Source: Gammaproteobacteria bacterium
GTDB taxonomy: Bacteria > Pseudomonadota > Gammaproteobacteria > Pseudomonadales > Azotimanducaceae
Direction of reading: 5' to 3'
DNA length: 35,108 bases
NCBI GenBank assembly: GCA_018647445.1
Contig: JABGTE010000014.1
Span: 1 to 35,108, forward strand
Part shown: positions 9,247-18,132 of the stretch, in pieces
How positions within the stretch are numbered: the first letter of the stretch is position 1
Layout: each line of letters opens with the position of its first letter
Made by a program: the position numbers and the translations under genes
Notes under the pieces: model-generated
Told to the model about the DNA's origin: nothing
Databases searched by the model: none
Seen by the model: only the letters and a program-made list of their open reading frames with translations

Positions 9247-9294
9247 CTGAAAACGGCTCAACCTAAAAACAAAAAAAACGAATCAGGAGTCAGC

Positions 9295-10437
9295 ATGAAA
9301 TCACCCATCTGTGAACAATTGGGCATCGAGTTCCCGCTAATTGCGTTTACCCATTGTCGTGACGTGGTCTGCGCTGTGTCAAAAGCGGGTGGCATGGGGG
9401 TGCTAGGTGCGGCGGGTTATAACGCCGAGCAACTCGAAATCGAGCTGGCCTGGATCGATGCCCATATTGACGGTAAGCCCTACGGCGTAGATTTGATTGT
9501 CCCCACCACAATGGCCAACAAAGATGAGCAGCTGTCGCCGGGAGAGGTCCAAGCCCTAGTGCCGGAAGACCATAAGGCATTTGCCTCGGGTATCCTCGCT
9601 CGACACAACATCGATACCAAAGACCTTTACGACAAAGTCGCCGGGGGCTCGGGTGGCTTTTTGGGAGAAGCTCGGGCTGCCAATATTTTGGATGTTGCGT
9701 TTTCACACCCGATTAGCATTATTGTGAATGCGCTTGGTGTGCCGCCGGCTTACATGCTCGCGCTTGGCAAGCAGCACGGAGTGCCGGTGGGCGCTTTGGT
9801 CGGGACCAAGCAGCACGCGGTCAAGCAAGCTGAAGCTGGCGTCGACATCTTAATCGTTTCCGGCACAGAGGCCGGTGGTCATTGCGGTGAAGTGTCGACG
9901 ATGGTGTTGGTGCCTGAGGTTGCCGACGCCGTCGCAAGTTTCAAAGATGTAAGCATCCTTGCCGCGGGTGGCATTGTGACGGGCAGGCAAATGGCCGCTG
10001 CCATGGCGATGGGGGCCCATGGCGTTTGGACTGGCTCCGTTTGGTTAACCACCATCGAATCCGAGACGTCACCGGTTATTAAAGAAAAGCTATTGGCCGC
10101 TGCTTCGAACCAAACGGTTCGGTCGAAAAGCCGAACGGGTAAATACTCAAGGCAAGTTCGTTCGCCCTGGACCGATGCTTGGGAACATGGTGAAGATGCG
10201 CCAGACCCATTGCCGATGCCGTTACAGTCTTTGGTCAGTGAGCCGGCATTGAATAAGGTCAATAAACTTGCCGAGTCGGGTCATGCAGGCGCACGGCAGC
10301 TGGCAACCTATTGGGTTGGGCAGGGCGTTGGTCTCATGACCCAGTCGATCTCGGCGAAACAGGTGGTCTTTGATTTTATGGAAGATTTCTTAGGAGCTAA
10401 AGATCGACTGCAGGCATTTCTCGATGAAGATGAATGA
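9295..10437 (+). CDS. Nitronate monooxygenase / 2-nitropropane dioxygenase family protein
   Basis: A 380-residue FMN-binding TIM barrel. It opens with ICEQLGIEFPLIAF, then VSKAGGMGVLGAAGY, the usual first flavin loop. The central VSGTEAGGHCGEVSTMVLVP carries the conserved histidine region, and ILAAGGIVTGRQMAAAMAMGAHGVWTGS forms the phosphate-binding end of the barrel. Family members oxidise alkyl nitronates to carbonyl compounds and nitrite, or act as related enoyl reductases, so the physiological substrate is uncertain. AGGAG lies five bases before the ATG. A VPEDHKAFASGIL insertion and a C-terminal extension from about residue 280 are seen in a longer subgroup of the family. It follows the LLM enzyme after 272 bases, so it probably has its own promoter. 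Confidence 0.85.
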   Translation: MKSPICEQLGIEFPLIAFTHCRDVVCAVSKAGGMGVLGAAGYNAEQLEIELAWIDAHIDGKPYGVDLIVPTTMANKDEQLSPGEVQALVPEDHKAFASGILARHNIDTKDLYDKVAGGSGGFLGEARAANILDVAFSHPISIIVNALGVPPAYMLALGKQHGVPVGALVGTKQHAVKQAEAGVDILIVSGTEAGGHCGEVSTMVLVPEVADAVASFKDVSILAAGGIVTGRQMAAAMAMGAHGVWTGSVWLTTIESETSPVIKEKLLAAASNQTVRSKSRTGKYSRQVRSPWTDAWEHGEDAPDPLPMPLQSLVSEPALNKVNKLAESGHAGARQLATYWVGQGVGLMTQSISAKQVVFDFMEDFLGAKDRLQAFLDEDE

Positions 10438-10916
10438 ATCGATTACGACAGCAATGGGTGGGTAGAAATAAGGCTTTGCGGGATCGTCAACAAATGGCCG
10501 GCTCGGGCGAGCCGATACCCAAGCCTGCGCACCACTCGGACGACCATCTTTCTGGTTCAGCGGGCGTGGGCCCGATTGTGGTGACCTTTGATGAGGGTTC
10601 TGGTGGGCCCATGGGCGACGGCATCGGGTTCAATTCGGTGCCAGGTTAAATGAGTTTGTGCCCAAAGGGTAAATCGAAACGACCATCAATCAAGGGCAAG
10701 AATGCCGCGCGATCCTGATTAAGTTAGATGATTCTTGAAGGCCATTCCCGCTGGTATTGAAGCCCGAGAGTTGCTAGCCCAGGGTAAAGGCCTAGACGGC
10801 TGAATGGCGTTCGGCTAAAGCGTGTTGAGACAAATTTGGGTTGTATTAATAAAACGTTGTGGTTGATGTAGGGTGGTGTCGGTGGCAACAGTGAATTCTT
10901 TAAGGGAGGCGTAGCA
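10438..10916. other. Intergenic region without a convincing gene
   Basis: This 479-base gap between the nitronate monooxygenase and the beta-propeller lipoprotein has only short open frames with no recognisable protein features. A six-pair hairpin (CGGCTC, loop GGGC, GAGCCG) lies at 10499-10514 without a following T-run. The last part should hold the promoter of the lipoprotein gene. Confidence 0.5.
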
Positions 10917-12590
10917 ATGATGAACACAATAAAAGATGGTGGGGCGCAGGCTTTAAAGGGGCTCGCGCTCCTGCTTTGGTGGGTTATGGCGGTCGGTTGC
11001 TCTGAGTCAGGCTCCATCATTAAGACGTCCAGTTCGGACGCTACGATTCCCATCAAAGTTGAGGTTATTGCTACCGGCGCGCAGATTGCTGGCGCCAATG
11101 GTATGGCGCTGGGCCCGGACGGATTGCTTTATGTTGCCTCTGTTCTTGGCTCAAATATTACGGTATTGGATCCAGACAGTGGCGAGGTTCAACGTGTCTA
11201 TGGCGCCTCAGATGGTGTCGTTGGGCCGGATGATGTGGCGTTTTCAAGCGATGGCGCCATGTATTGGACGTCTATTATGACCGGGGAGGTTGCCGGTTTT
11301 AATGTCGCGGGCGACAAAGTGATTGCCGCCAAATTAACCGCTGGCGTTAATCCCATTACTTTTTCGGACAGTGATCGATTGTTTGTGGCGCAATGCTTTT
11401 TTGGGGTGAATCTCTATGAAATTGATCCGGCAGGTGCAAAGCCCACGCGATTGATCAGCGACACCCTCGGGCCAGGTTGCGGGTTGAATGGCATGGACTG
11501 GGGGCCGGACGATCGTTTGTATGGCCCCAGATGGTTTCAAAATGAGGTAGTGAGTTTTGATGTTGATACCAAGTCAATGCGCACGGAAGCTACCGGCTTT
11601 AATACGCCCGCCGCGGTGAAGTTCGACTCAAAGGGCCGCCTCCATGTTTTGGACACAGGCACCGGCGAGTTGTTTCGGATGCAAGGCGAGAATGCGGTTT
11701 CGGTGGCGCAGTTGTCGCCTGGACTTGATAACTTTGAAATTGATGAGAAGGGACGATACTTTGTTTCGAGCTTTGTTGATGGGTTTGTGAAGCGAGTAAA
11801 TATTGACGGCACGATCACCGAATTAATGCCCGGCGGTATGGCGCACGCCGGTGGGATTGCCTTTCACGATGGGCTCATGGTTGTAGCTGACTTGCACAGT
11901 ATTCGAGGATTTGAACTTGATGGTCAGGAGGCCTATACGACCCGAAACGTTTTAGGCACGGGCGTTATGGGCGGTGCGCTCAATATTGCCAGTGATGATG
12001 GTCAGCTCATCTTGACCTCATGGGTTGATGGCGACGTTCGGCTTTGGGATCAAGATCAGCAGCGCCAAACATGGCGTAAAGCCGGCTTGGCCGGACCCGT
12101 GGCTGCGGTGCGGGTTGGTGCAGAGGTCGTGATCAGTGAGCATGGAGCCGGTCGGGTCGTTGGGTTTGATGCTAACGGTATCGAAGCCGCGGTCTATGCC
12201 GAAGGCCTGCCAGCGCCTACTGGGTTGTGGTCAAACGGCGGTGATCTCTTTGTCAGTGATCGTGCGCTGGGGCAGATCCTACAGTTGGCAGAGGCGGGCG
12301 CCGTTTTATCGCCTCATCGTGTGGTGGTCTCCGGCCTGACAACCCCTGAGGGATTCGTGGTCAGGGACGAGGCCTTTGTCGTCGTTGAGGCAGACTTGGG
12401 TCAGGTGACTCGGATTAATGCAAAGGGTGAACGCTTGGTCCTGGCCGACGTGCCAGCGGGGTCGCAAGCGGCAAGTCTTGACCAGCCGCCGTCACAGGTT
12501 TTCAACGGCATAGCCATCGATGACGCGGGCGCGCTGTATGTGCCGGGCGAATCCAATCGAGTGTTGTACAAAATCACCGGCGCTTTTTGA
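10917..12590 (+). CDS. SMP-30/NHL-like beta-propeller lipoprotein
   Basis: A 557-residue protein with a lipoprotein signal: a hydrophobic stretch ending WWVMAVGC, with Cys28 as the likely lipidation site. The rest is a series of blade-like repeats of the SMP-30/gluconolactonase or NHL type, for example MALGPDGLLYVAS, VAFSSDGAMYWTS, MDWGPDDRLYGP and IAIDDAGALYVPGESNRVLY. Such proteins are lactonases or scaffold-like binding proteins in the periplasm; no specific catalytic set is evident here, so function is open. Two ATG codons follow GGGAGG by seven bases. The following MDR reductase starts three bases past its stop, so the two are one transcription unit and may act on the same compound in different compartments. 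Confidence 0.82.
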   Translation: MMNTIKDGGAQALKGLALLLWWVMAVGCSESGSIIKTSSSDATIPIKVEVIATGAQIAGANGMALGPDGLLYVASVLGSNITVLDPDSGEVQRVYGASDGVVGPDDVAFSSDGAMYWTSIMTGEVAGFNVAGDKVIAAKLTAGVNPITFSDSDRLFVAQCFFGVNLYEIDPAGAKPTRLISDTLGPGCGLNGMDWGPDDRLYGPRWFQNEVVSFDVDTKSMRTEATGFNTPAAVKFDSKGRLHVLDTGTGELFRMQGENAVSVAQLSPGLDNFEIDEKGRYFVSSFVDGFVKRVNIDGTITELMPGGMAHAGGIAFHDGLMVVADLHSIRGFELDGQEAYTTRNVLGTGVMGGALNIASDDGQLILTSWVDGDVRLWDQDQQRQTWRKAGLAGPVAAVRVGAEVVISEHGAGRVVGFDANGIEAAVYAEGLPAPTGLWSNGGDLFVSDRALGQILQLAEAGAVLSPHRVVVSGLTTPEGFVVRDEAFVVVEADLGQVTRINAKGERLVLADVPAGSQAASLDQPPSQVFNGIAIDDAGALYVPGESNRVLYKITGAF

Positions 12591-12592
12591 GC

Positions 12593-13621
12593 ATGAATCA
12601 ACAATGGCGCCTAGCCAGGACGCCGGCCGCGGGTTGGCCGACGGACGGGGACTTTGAATGGATTGAGTTAAGTGCGCCAGAACCCCGGGCCGGTCAGTGT
12701 TTGACGGAAACACTCTATCTTTCATTAGACCCTTATCAATGGGGCAGAAGGCGCACTGGCGCGGAACCGCCGGGTAGTGTGTGCCATGGTCGCACGGTGT
12801 CTCGGGTGCTGCAGTCGCGCCACCCAGACTACCAAGCTGGCGACTATCTTTTTAATACCAACGGCTGGCAGCGTCTTGGGTTGACGGGTGCCGGGGTAAC
12901 CGATTTCGGTTATATGCAGCCTCGACGTTTGGATCCAAAGCTTGCGCCTCTATCCTCAGCCTTAGGTGTGATGGGTATGCTTGGGTTAACGGCTTACGCG
13001 GGCATGTTGGTGCAGTGTCAGCCGATTGCTGGGGAGACAGTTGTGGTTTCGGCGGCGTCAGGTGGCGTCGGTCAGATTGCGGGTCAATTGGCCAAGCTCG
13101 CCGGCGCGCGCGTGGTCGGTATCGCAGGCGATCCCAAAAAAGTCGCATTCTGTAAAACGCGTTTAGGGTTTGATGATTGTGTCTCGCATCTGGACCCAGA
13201 TTTTCCAGAAGCCCTTCGGGCGGCGTGTCCTGATGGGGTGGATGTGTATTTTGAAAACGTCGGCGGAAAGGTTTTCGAAGGGGTGCTGCCCCGTTTAAAT
13301 GCCAAGGCAAGAATTACCCTATGCGGCATAATTGCCCAATATGGTGACACCAGTGGGCAATCGCCGAGGGACACCTGGTTGGCGGTGGGGGAACCTGTTT
13401 TTAGGGCTCAAAAAATTCAGGTGCATCCTTTGTTTGTGGGGGACTTTGTGCCCAGTCACCAAGCGGAGTTTCTGGCGCTGATGGGTGATTACTTGCAGCA
13501 ACAAAAGATCGTTTATTTAGAGGACTTTCGGGCGGGACTTGAGGTTGCGCCGACGGCCTTTACTGAGATGTTACGGGGCGGAAATTTTGGTAAGACACTG
13601 GTGGTGGTAAAAGACCCTTAG
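12593..13621 (+). CDS. Zinc-free MDR family NADPH-dependent oxidoreductase (CurA/PTGR-like)
   Basis: A 342-residue medium-chain reductase. The N-terminal half carries LSLDPYQWGRRR, typical of the leukotriene B4 dehydrogenase / curcumin reductase branch, and lacks the structural zinc lobe of alcohol dehydrogenases. The Rossmann fold begins at VVVSAASGGVGQIAGQLAKL, with VVGIAGDPKKVAFCKTRLGF following; the K after GDP fits NADPH binding. GVDVYFENVGGKVFEGVLP is a family signature. Members reduce alpha,beta-unsaturated ketones. I choose ATG at 12593; a TTG at 12587 overlaps the previous stop and would add two residues. It is directly coupled to the upstream beta-propeller lipoprotein gene. Confidence 0.88.
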   Translation: MNQQWRLARTPAAGWPTDGDFEWIELSAPEPRAGQCLTETLYLSLDPYQWGRRRTGAEPPGSVCHGRTVSRVLQSRHPDYQAGDYLFNTNGWQRLGLTGAGVTDFGYMQPRRLDPKLAPLSSALGVMGMLGLTAYAGMLVQCQPIAGETVVVSAASGGVGQIAGQLAKLAGARVVGIAGDPKKVAFCKTRLGFDDCVSHLDPDFPEALRAACPDGVDVYFENVGGKVFEGVLPRLNAKARITLCGIIAQYGDTSGQSPRDTWLAVGEPVFRAQKIQVHPLFVGDFVPSHQAEFLALMGDYLQQQKIVYLEDFRAGLEVAPTAFTEMLRGGNFGKTLVVVKDP

Positions 13622-13791
13622 CCGTGTTCTAGGCTCAGGAGGCACAGTTCGCCAGTGGTCGCCGTTATCTTTGGGTGAACCTTATAAAGCCGTTTTTGTG
13701 GCAAAAGCAGAAGAATGCCACGGCTGGCTAGGAGCCGCCCAATCGGCTTAGAATGCATTCTAGAAACGACCCAATTCCCAAGGAGCGGTAT

Positions 13792-14466
13792 ATGTCCCAT
13801 GAACAATTAAACCTAACCAATGATGAACTGCTCAGCACCACCCGCGCTGTTCGAAAGCGGCTGGATTTCGACCGGCCAGTACCGATGAGCGTCGTTAAAG
13901 AATGTATGGAAATGGCCGTTCAGGCGCCCTCTGGTTCGAACGCTCAGGGTTGGCAGTTTATGTTTATAACAGACCCCGATAAGCGGGCGCAGATTGGAGA
14001 GTATTATCGTCAGGCGTTCGAGATCTATAAGGATATGCCAGTTGCAATCCATAAACTGCATGCCGATAGTGCCGACACCAGTTTAACTTCGAGCCAAGTG
14101 CGGTCTGCTTCATCGGCAGATTTCCTGGGCGAGAATATGGGACGGGCGCCGGTATTGATGATCCCGTGTATTGCGGGTCGAACCGATAATGAAGCGGGCG
14201 CTAATGTGCTGTCGCAAACCGCAACCTTGGGTTCTGTTGTGCCAGCGGCCTGGAGTTTTATGCTAGCAGCGCGTGCTCGGGGACTAGGCACCGCCTGGAC
14301 CACGTTGCATTTGATGCATGAAAAAGCGATCGCGGATCTGCTCGGAATCCCCTATGACGATTTTATGCAGGTGGCGTTGATTCCGATGGCCTACACCAAA
14401 GGCACAGATTTTAAACCTGCTTATCGCCCGCCGGTCGAGACCGTCATGCATGTGGATGCTTGGTAG
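13792..14466 (+). CDS. Nitroreductase family protein
   Basis: A 224-residue FMN-dependent oxidoreductase. The start TTRAVRKRLDFDRPVP contains the arginine pair that contacts FMN phosphate, QAPSGSNAQGWQFMFITD is the conserved flavin/substrate loop, and ARGLGTAWTTLHL with LLGIPYDDFMQVALIPMAY forms the C-terminal core. Family members reduce nitro groups, quinones or halogenated phenols with NAD(P)H. The ATG at 13792 follows AAGGAG by six bases; the frame extends 13 codons upstream without support. It stands 170 bases after the MDR gene, so a separate promoter is likely. The natural substrate is not deducible. Confidence 0.88.
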   Translation: MSHEQLNLTNDELLSTTRAVRKRLDFDRPVPMSVVKECMEMAVQAPSGSNAQGWQFMFITDPDKRAQIGEYYRQAFEIYKDMPVAIHKLHADSADTSLTSSQVRSASSADFLGENMGRAPVLMIPCIAGRTDNEAGANVLSQTATLGSVVPAAWSFMLAARARGLGTAWTTLHLMHEKAIADLLGIPYDDFMQVALIPMAYTKGTDFKPAYRPPVETVMHVDAW

Positions 14467-14501
14467 CCAGGGCCTTTTTTGTAGTCAGACGGTTTTCATG
14501 A

Positions 14502-14521
14502 GGCGCCACCAACCTGGCGCC
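14502..14521. repeat. Inverted repeat GGCGCCA / TGGCGCC
   Basis: A perfect seven-pair stem (GGCGCCA at 14502-14508, TGGCGCC at 14515-14521) with loop CCAACC lies 35 bases after the nitroreductase stop. No T-run follows in either direction, so it is not a classical intrinsic terminator, but it could stabilise or attenuate the transcript. Confidence 0.6.
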
Positions 14522-14574
14522 GCTGCTCCGGTGCTTTTAGTCCGGGGTTTCTAGTAAGCCCGTCTAATTAAGGG

Positions 14575-14636
14575 CCTTCCAATAAAAGCGCCTTCCAATA
14601 AAAGCGCTGCCAATAAAAGTGCCTGCAAATAAAGCC
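14575..14636. repeat. Degenerate 15-16 bp tandem repeat
   Basis: Four units in a row read CCTTCCAATAAAAGCG twice (identical), then CTGCCAATAAAAGTG and CCTGCAAATAAAGCC. They share an AATAAAAG core. Unit length and core resemble the larger array at 31610-31800, whose core is GCTAAAAG. The array lies in the gap between the nitroreductase gene and the convergent hypothetical gene and codes for nothing evident. Confidence 0.8.
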
Positions 14637-14718
14637 CCTCGATCCCGGTGTCCCGAGTTAGGTGATTCCAATTGTAAGCTTCTAATAAGCGGCCGCTGAG
14701 GCACTGGCGACCAATGGC

Positions 14719-15144
14719 CTAAGTGGGGCTCAGCTCAAGCATCACTCTCGGGCTGGATCCGCAACGCCAAATGCGGATGTGGGCGGCTTTTTCGGTAACC
14801 AGCCAGTTGATTAAGGATGCGGGTTGAACCTTGCTGCGTCGACTGACGTCGACCGCCTCTTTTAAAATCGGGGTTACAAGCCTTACGATTTCGCGGGTTT
14901 CCCAGTCTGTCAGGATGGTCAACTCAAGCTGCCGAGGGCTGGTTGTTGCAGAGGCGATGGCGCCAGCCATCAGAGCAACGTCGCCAGCCGGGCACAGGAA
15001 GTCTTGGGGTGGTTGGATCCTACTAGCATTGAGGTAAAGCGGCGCCAAAAACAAAATGGCCGTGATGAAACGCTGCAGCCAGCTGATAGGGGTTTGGCGC
15101 ACGGCCCCACCGAAAAAAGGGGGTGGCAGGCTGATAGCGGCCAC
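14719..15144 (-). CDS. Hypothetical protein with an N-terminal hydrophobic segment
   Basis: I do not recognise this protein. A 141-codon frame begins with GTG at 15144, only 23 bases after the stop of the M43 metalloprotease on the same strand. The N-terminal part has one hydrophobic stretch (FITAILFLAPLYL), which could be an anchor or uncleaved signal. The remainder, including LELTILTDWETREIVRLV and INWLVTEKAAHIRIWRC, has an amphipathic, protein-like pattern with two cysteines. The ribosome site is poor, and a later start is possible. Position suggests co-transcription with the protease, perhaps as an accessory or inhibitor, but that is guesswork from neighbourhood. Confidence 0.45.
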   Translation of the reverse strand: MAAISLPPPFFGGAVRQTPISWLQRFITAILFLAPLYLNASRIQPPQDFLCPAGDVALMAGAIASATTSPRQLELTILTDWETREIVRLVTPILKEAVDVSRRSKVQPASLINWLVTEKAAHIRIWRCGSSPRVMLELSPT

Positions 15145-15167
15145 CCTTGGGTGTAGGTTTATCGCGG

Positions 15168-16154
15168 TTAGGGCGTTAATGCGCGGTAAGTGCTGCTGAG
15201 GTCAAAGGCGCGTGCCACCTGACCGTCAGACAACTCGTACATGCAGCTGTCGTCGGTGTAATCCATAAAGTTGTTAATGGGGTCAAGGCCAGGGTATTGC
15301 TCGGTACGCCGTTTGATCCGGGAGCAAGAATCGCGCCCGACTGGGCAGCCATAGGCAGGCGATTGTTCCGCTGGCGTGTCCGTAACGTAATCGCCGGCCG
15401 TATTACTGCATCCGCCTTGGAAGGTGTGATACAAACCGAGCCAATGACCAATCTCATGGGTTAGGGTGTCGCCCTCGTTATAAGGCTCCGCTTGGCCTCC
15501 GGGCCGCGTCTCGTTCAGGATCACAACCCCGTCGCCAGACGGGTTGCTGGCATACGAGGTAGGGAAGGTAGCCCAGCCCAGAAGGCCGCCGCCTGGACTG
15601 CTGGAATAAATGTTTAAGTCGCCCGCGTCCCCTTGTCGAAGAGTGGCTTTCATCTGCGCCTCAGCAGTTGTCCCAGGGCCAGCGGTGTACCAATTGGCAT
15701 TATCGTTTCTGGTGATCTGGTTTAAGACAAAGGTGTAGGGCGTGGTGTAACTGCCGTTACCGCCATAAGCCGCATTAATAACAGCTATTTGATCGGTAAT
15801 ATCAAAGTCGCTGACGGCGCCATTACCGCCTGACGTGATGACGTGAAAATAAACGTTAACAACAATGGTGCCAGGGCCCGGCACGGTCGGACCTTCACCA
15901 CCCCCGCCACCGCCGGTATCACCGCCGCCGCCGCCCTTGCCGGGTTTGCCGGAAGGCTTTTTGGCTTGTGCCTTGCGCCATTGGAACTGTGCCTCTAGCG
16001 CTTTGGCTTCTCGGGGTGAGGGATGCTCAGTGGCGCAGCGTAAAAATTTTGCGTTCGGATTAGCAACGTCAAAGGCGCGATCGCTGGCGGCGAGGCTGCC
16101 TTGGGTCGTAAGAAGTGCCAAGAGCGTAATCAGTAGGGTAGGCAATAGGCGCAT
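15168..16154 (-). CDS. Secreted M43 family zinc metalloprotease
   Basis: A 328-residue exported protease. A Sec signal peptide ([20 protein letters not shown], cleaved near ALA-A) leads to a short basic pro-region and a very glycine-rich linker at about residues 70-96. The catalytic domain follows with the extended zinc motif [11 protein letters not shown]: His233, His237 and His243 as ligands and Glu234 as base. The metzincin Met-turn is NNFMDYTDD with Met297. Cysteines at GGCS, YGCP, DSCS and DSCM probably form disulfides. This is the cytophagalysin/pappalysin (M43B) pattern, and such enzymes degrade proteins outside the cell. AGGAA precedes the ATG, and an AT-rich promoter-like region lies upstream. 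A small hypothetical gene follows after 23 bases. Confidence 0.9.
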   Translation of the reverse strand: MRLLPTLLITLLALLTTQGSLAASDRAFDVANPNAKFLRCATEHPSPREAKALEAQFQWRKAQAKKPSGKPGKGGGGGDTGGGGGGEGPTVPGPGTIVVNVYFHVITSGGNGAVSDFDITDQIAVINAAYGGNGSYTTPYTFVLNQITRNDNANWYTAGPGTTAEAQMKATLRQGDAGDLNIYSSSPGGGLLGWATFPTSYASNPSGDGVVILNETRPGGQAEPYNEGDTLTHEIGHWLGLYHTFQGGCSNTAGDYVTDTPAEQSPAYGCPVGRDSCSRIKRRTEQYPGLDPINNFMDYTDDSCMYELSDGQVARAFDLSSTYRALTP

Positions 16155-16497
16155 GGTGGTAGGTTCCTGTTTTTTTAATTATTAAACGCGACTAAAAATT
16201 GAATATATTCATATCTAAAGTAGTAAATCAGAAAATCAAACAATTTTCAAAGCGTCTTGTGGGCGTTGAGAGTCTGTTCAGGATTGCTGTCAATCGAACG
16301 GTTCAGCGTGCAGAGCTTCGATGGCTGCTGCGTCAAGCGACGGGCGTCATGTGCGGGTTTTTGAGCCGCATTTAAGGCTGGGGCAGTTTTAATAAGGTGT
16401 TTCCGGCGAGCAAAGTCATAATCCAAACGGGGTGCCGATTGAAAGTTCCCGCCAAACAGGTTACCTATAGCAGCTCCGTTCATTCATAGGATCAACC
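16155..16497. other. AT-rich intergenic region between protease and acyl-CoA ligase
   Basis: These 343 bases separate two divergent genes. The first 90 bases are far more AT-rich than their surroundings and include TATATT-like sequence around 16200-16210, a plausible promoter for the minus-strand protease. The rest contains a short minus-strand frame with no recognisable features. An AGGA at 16488-16491 serves the acyl-CoA ligase. Confidence 0.5.
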
Positions 16498-18129
16498 ATG
16501 CCAAGCCTTGCAATTGAAATGGGTGCTCGAGATCAACCGCTCTTGGCGCAAACCATTGGCGACAACTTGAGGCAAACCGTGGCGCGGGTTCCAAACAACG
16601 ATGCCATCGTGGCGCTGCATCAAGGTTTGCGTTGGAGCTACCAAGAGTTTTATGCCCGGGTACAACGTCTTGCCAGCGGACTGTTGGCCCAAGGTTTGAA
16701 GCCACTTGATCGTCTGGGGCTGTGGAGTCCGAATTATGCCGAATGGACCCTAGTGCAATATGCCACGGCGGAAATTGGCGTTGTGTTGGTCAATATTAAT
16801 CCAGCCTATCGCACGCATGAACTGGCCTATGCGCTCAATCAATCGGGGTGTCGGTTTCTGATTGCGGCGCCTTCATACTTAAAATCGAACTACCAGGAAA
16901 TGGTTTCGGCCGTACAAGATCAAACGCAGCTGCTTGAACGGGCGATCTTCTTTTGGTCCCCAGAATGGGAGGTTTTAATTGCGGGCGATGCACAGCACCA
17001 ATCTGGTGTCGACGATTTGCGTGGACAGCTTTCCCCGGACGATCCGATCAATATTCAATATACGTCTGGCACGACAGGCTTCCCAAAGGGTGCAACGCTC
17101 ACCCACCGCAATATTCTGAACAATGGCTATTTTGTCGGGGAGTTGCAGCGTCTAACCGAGGAGGATCGAATGTGCATTCCTGTGCCGTTTTATCACTGTT
17201 TTGGCATGGTGATGGGTAACCTGGCCTGCACCAGTCATGGCGCGACCATGGTGATTCCGAGTGATGGTTTTAGTGCCGAGCAAACCCTTGAGGCGGTCAG
17301 TCAAGAGCGCTGCACGGCGTTATATGGCGTGCCGACAATGTTTATTGCGGAACTGGCATTAGAGAATTTTTCAAATTTTGATTTATCTTCGCTGCGCACC
17401 GGGGTGATGGCCGGCGCACCTTGTCCGGTTGAGGTGATGAAACAATGCATTGATCGGATGCGCCTTTTGGAAGTGACCATCTGTTACGGCATGACTGAAA
17501 CCTCGCCGGTGTCGACCCAAACGCTGCCCGAAGACTCGTTGGCCCATCGTACGGAAACCGTTGGACGAGCGCATCCTCACGTTGATATTCGCATTGCACA
17601 CCCGGACACTGGTGAGACACTGCCGCGGGGTGAAACGGGCGAGTTTTGTACTCGGGGGTACTCAGTGATGACGGGTTACTGGGATGACCCGGTTAAAACT
17701 ACCGAAGCGATTGATGCTGCCGGTTGGATGCACACCGGAGATCTTGCGGTTATGGGGCTCGATGGGTATGTTCAGATTGTCGGCCGAATCAAAGATATGG
17801 TGATTCGGGGTGGCGAAAACATCTACCCGCGAGAGATCGAAGAGTTTCTATATACCCACCCGGAAGTTGAAGAGGTTCAAGTGATTGGAGTGCCGGACAG
17901 GGTTTATGGCGAGCAGTTGATGGCGTGGATAAAACGTAAACCGGACCTAGTCAGCCCTCAGCTTGTTAGTCAGGAAGCCTTAAAAGCCTTTTGCGCCGGG
18001 AAGATTGCGCATTACAAAGTGCCGCATTATGTGCAGTTCGTTGAGGACTTCCCGATGACTGTGACCGGCAAGATCCGCAAGGTCGAGATGCGAGCGCTCT
18101 CAATTAAGGCCCTCGGTCTCAACCCGTGA
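16498..18129 (+). CDS. Fatty-acyl-CoA ligase (AMP-dependent synthetase family)
   Basis: A 543-residue adenylate-forming enzyme that activates a carboxylic acid to its CoA thioester by way of an acyl-adenylate. The phosphate loop is YTSGTTGFPKGATLTH, motif A5 is YGMTETSPV, the ATP-ribose aspartate lies in GWMHTGDLAVMGLDGYVQIVGR, and the C-terminal catalytic lysine is in MTVTGKIRKVEM. VIRGGENIYPREIEEFLY is the hinge region. The overall form matches medium- or long-chain fatty acid ligases of the AcsF/FadD-like branch. AGGA lies six bases before the ATG. No beta-oxidation genes are adjacent, so the substrate is unclear. The MFS carrier gene follows 167 bases later on the same strand. Confidence 0.92.
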   Translation: MPSLAIEMGARDQPLLAQTIGDNLRQTVARVPNNDAIVALHQGLRWSYQEFYARVQRLASGLLAQGLKPLDRLGLWSPNYAEWTLVQYATAEIGVVLVNINPAYRTHELAYALNQSGCRFLIAAPSYLKSNYQEMVSAVQDQTQLLERAIFFWSPEWEVLIAGDAQHQSGVDDLRGQLSPDDPINIQYTSGTTGFPKGATLTHRNILNNGYFVGELQRLTEEDRMCIPVPFYHCFGMVMGNLACTSHGATMVIPSDGFSAEQTLEAVSQERCTALYGVPTMFIAELALENFSNFDLSSLRTGVMAGAPCPVEVMKQCIDRMRLLEVTICYGMTETSPVSTQTLPEDSLAHRTETVGRAHPHVDIRIAHPDTGETLPRGETGEFCTRGYSVMTGYWDDPVKTTEAIDAAGWMHTGDLAVMGLDGYVQIVGRIKDMVIRGGENIYPREIEEFLYTHPEVEEVQVIGVPDRVYGEQLMAWIKRKPDLVSPQLVSQEALKAFCAGKIAHYKVPHYVQFVEDFPMTVTGKIRKVEMRALSIKALGLNP

Positions 18130-18132
18130 GGG

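Noticed and set aside
10434-10649. A 71-residue plus-strand frame overlapping the nitronate monooxygenase stop
   Set aside because: Low-complexity Gly/Pro/His-rich composition, no ribosome site and no family features.
15865-16185. Proline-rich plus-strand frame
   Set aside because: It is the antisense shadow of the glycine-rich linker and signal peptide of the M43 protease.
16247-16483. A 78-residue minus-strand frame upstream of the acyl-CoA ligase
   Set aside because: No recognisable domain or ribosome site, and it covers the likely promoter region of the ligase.
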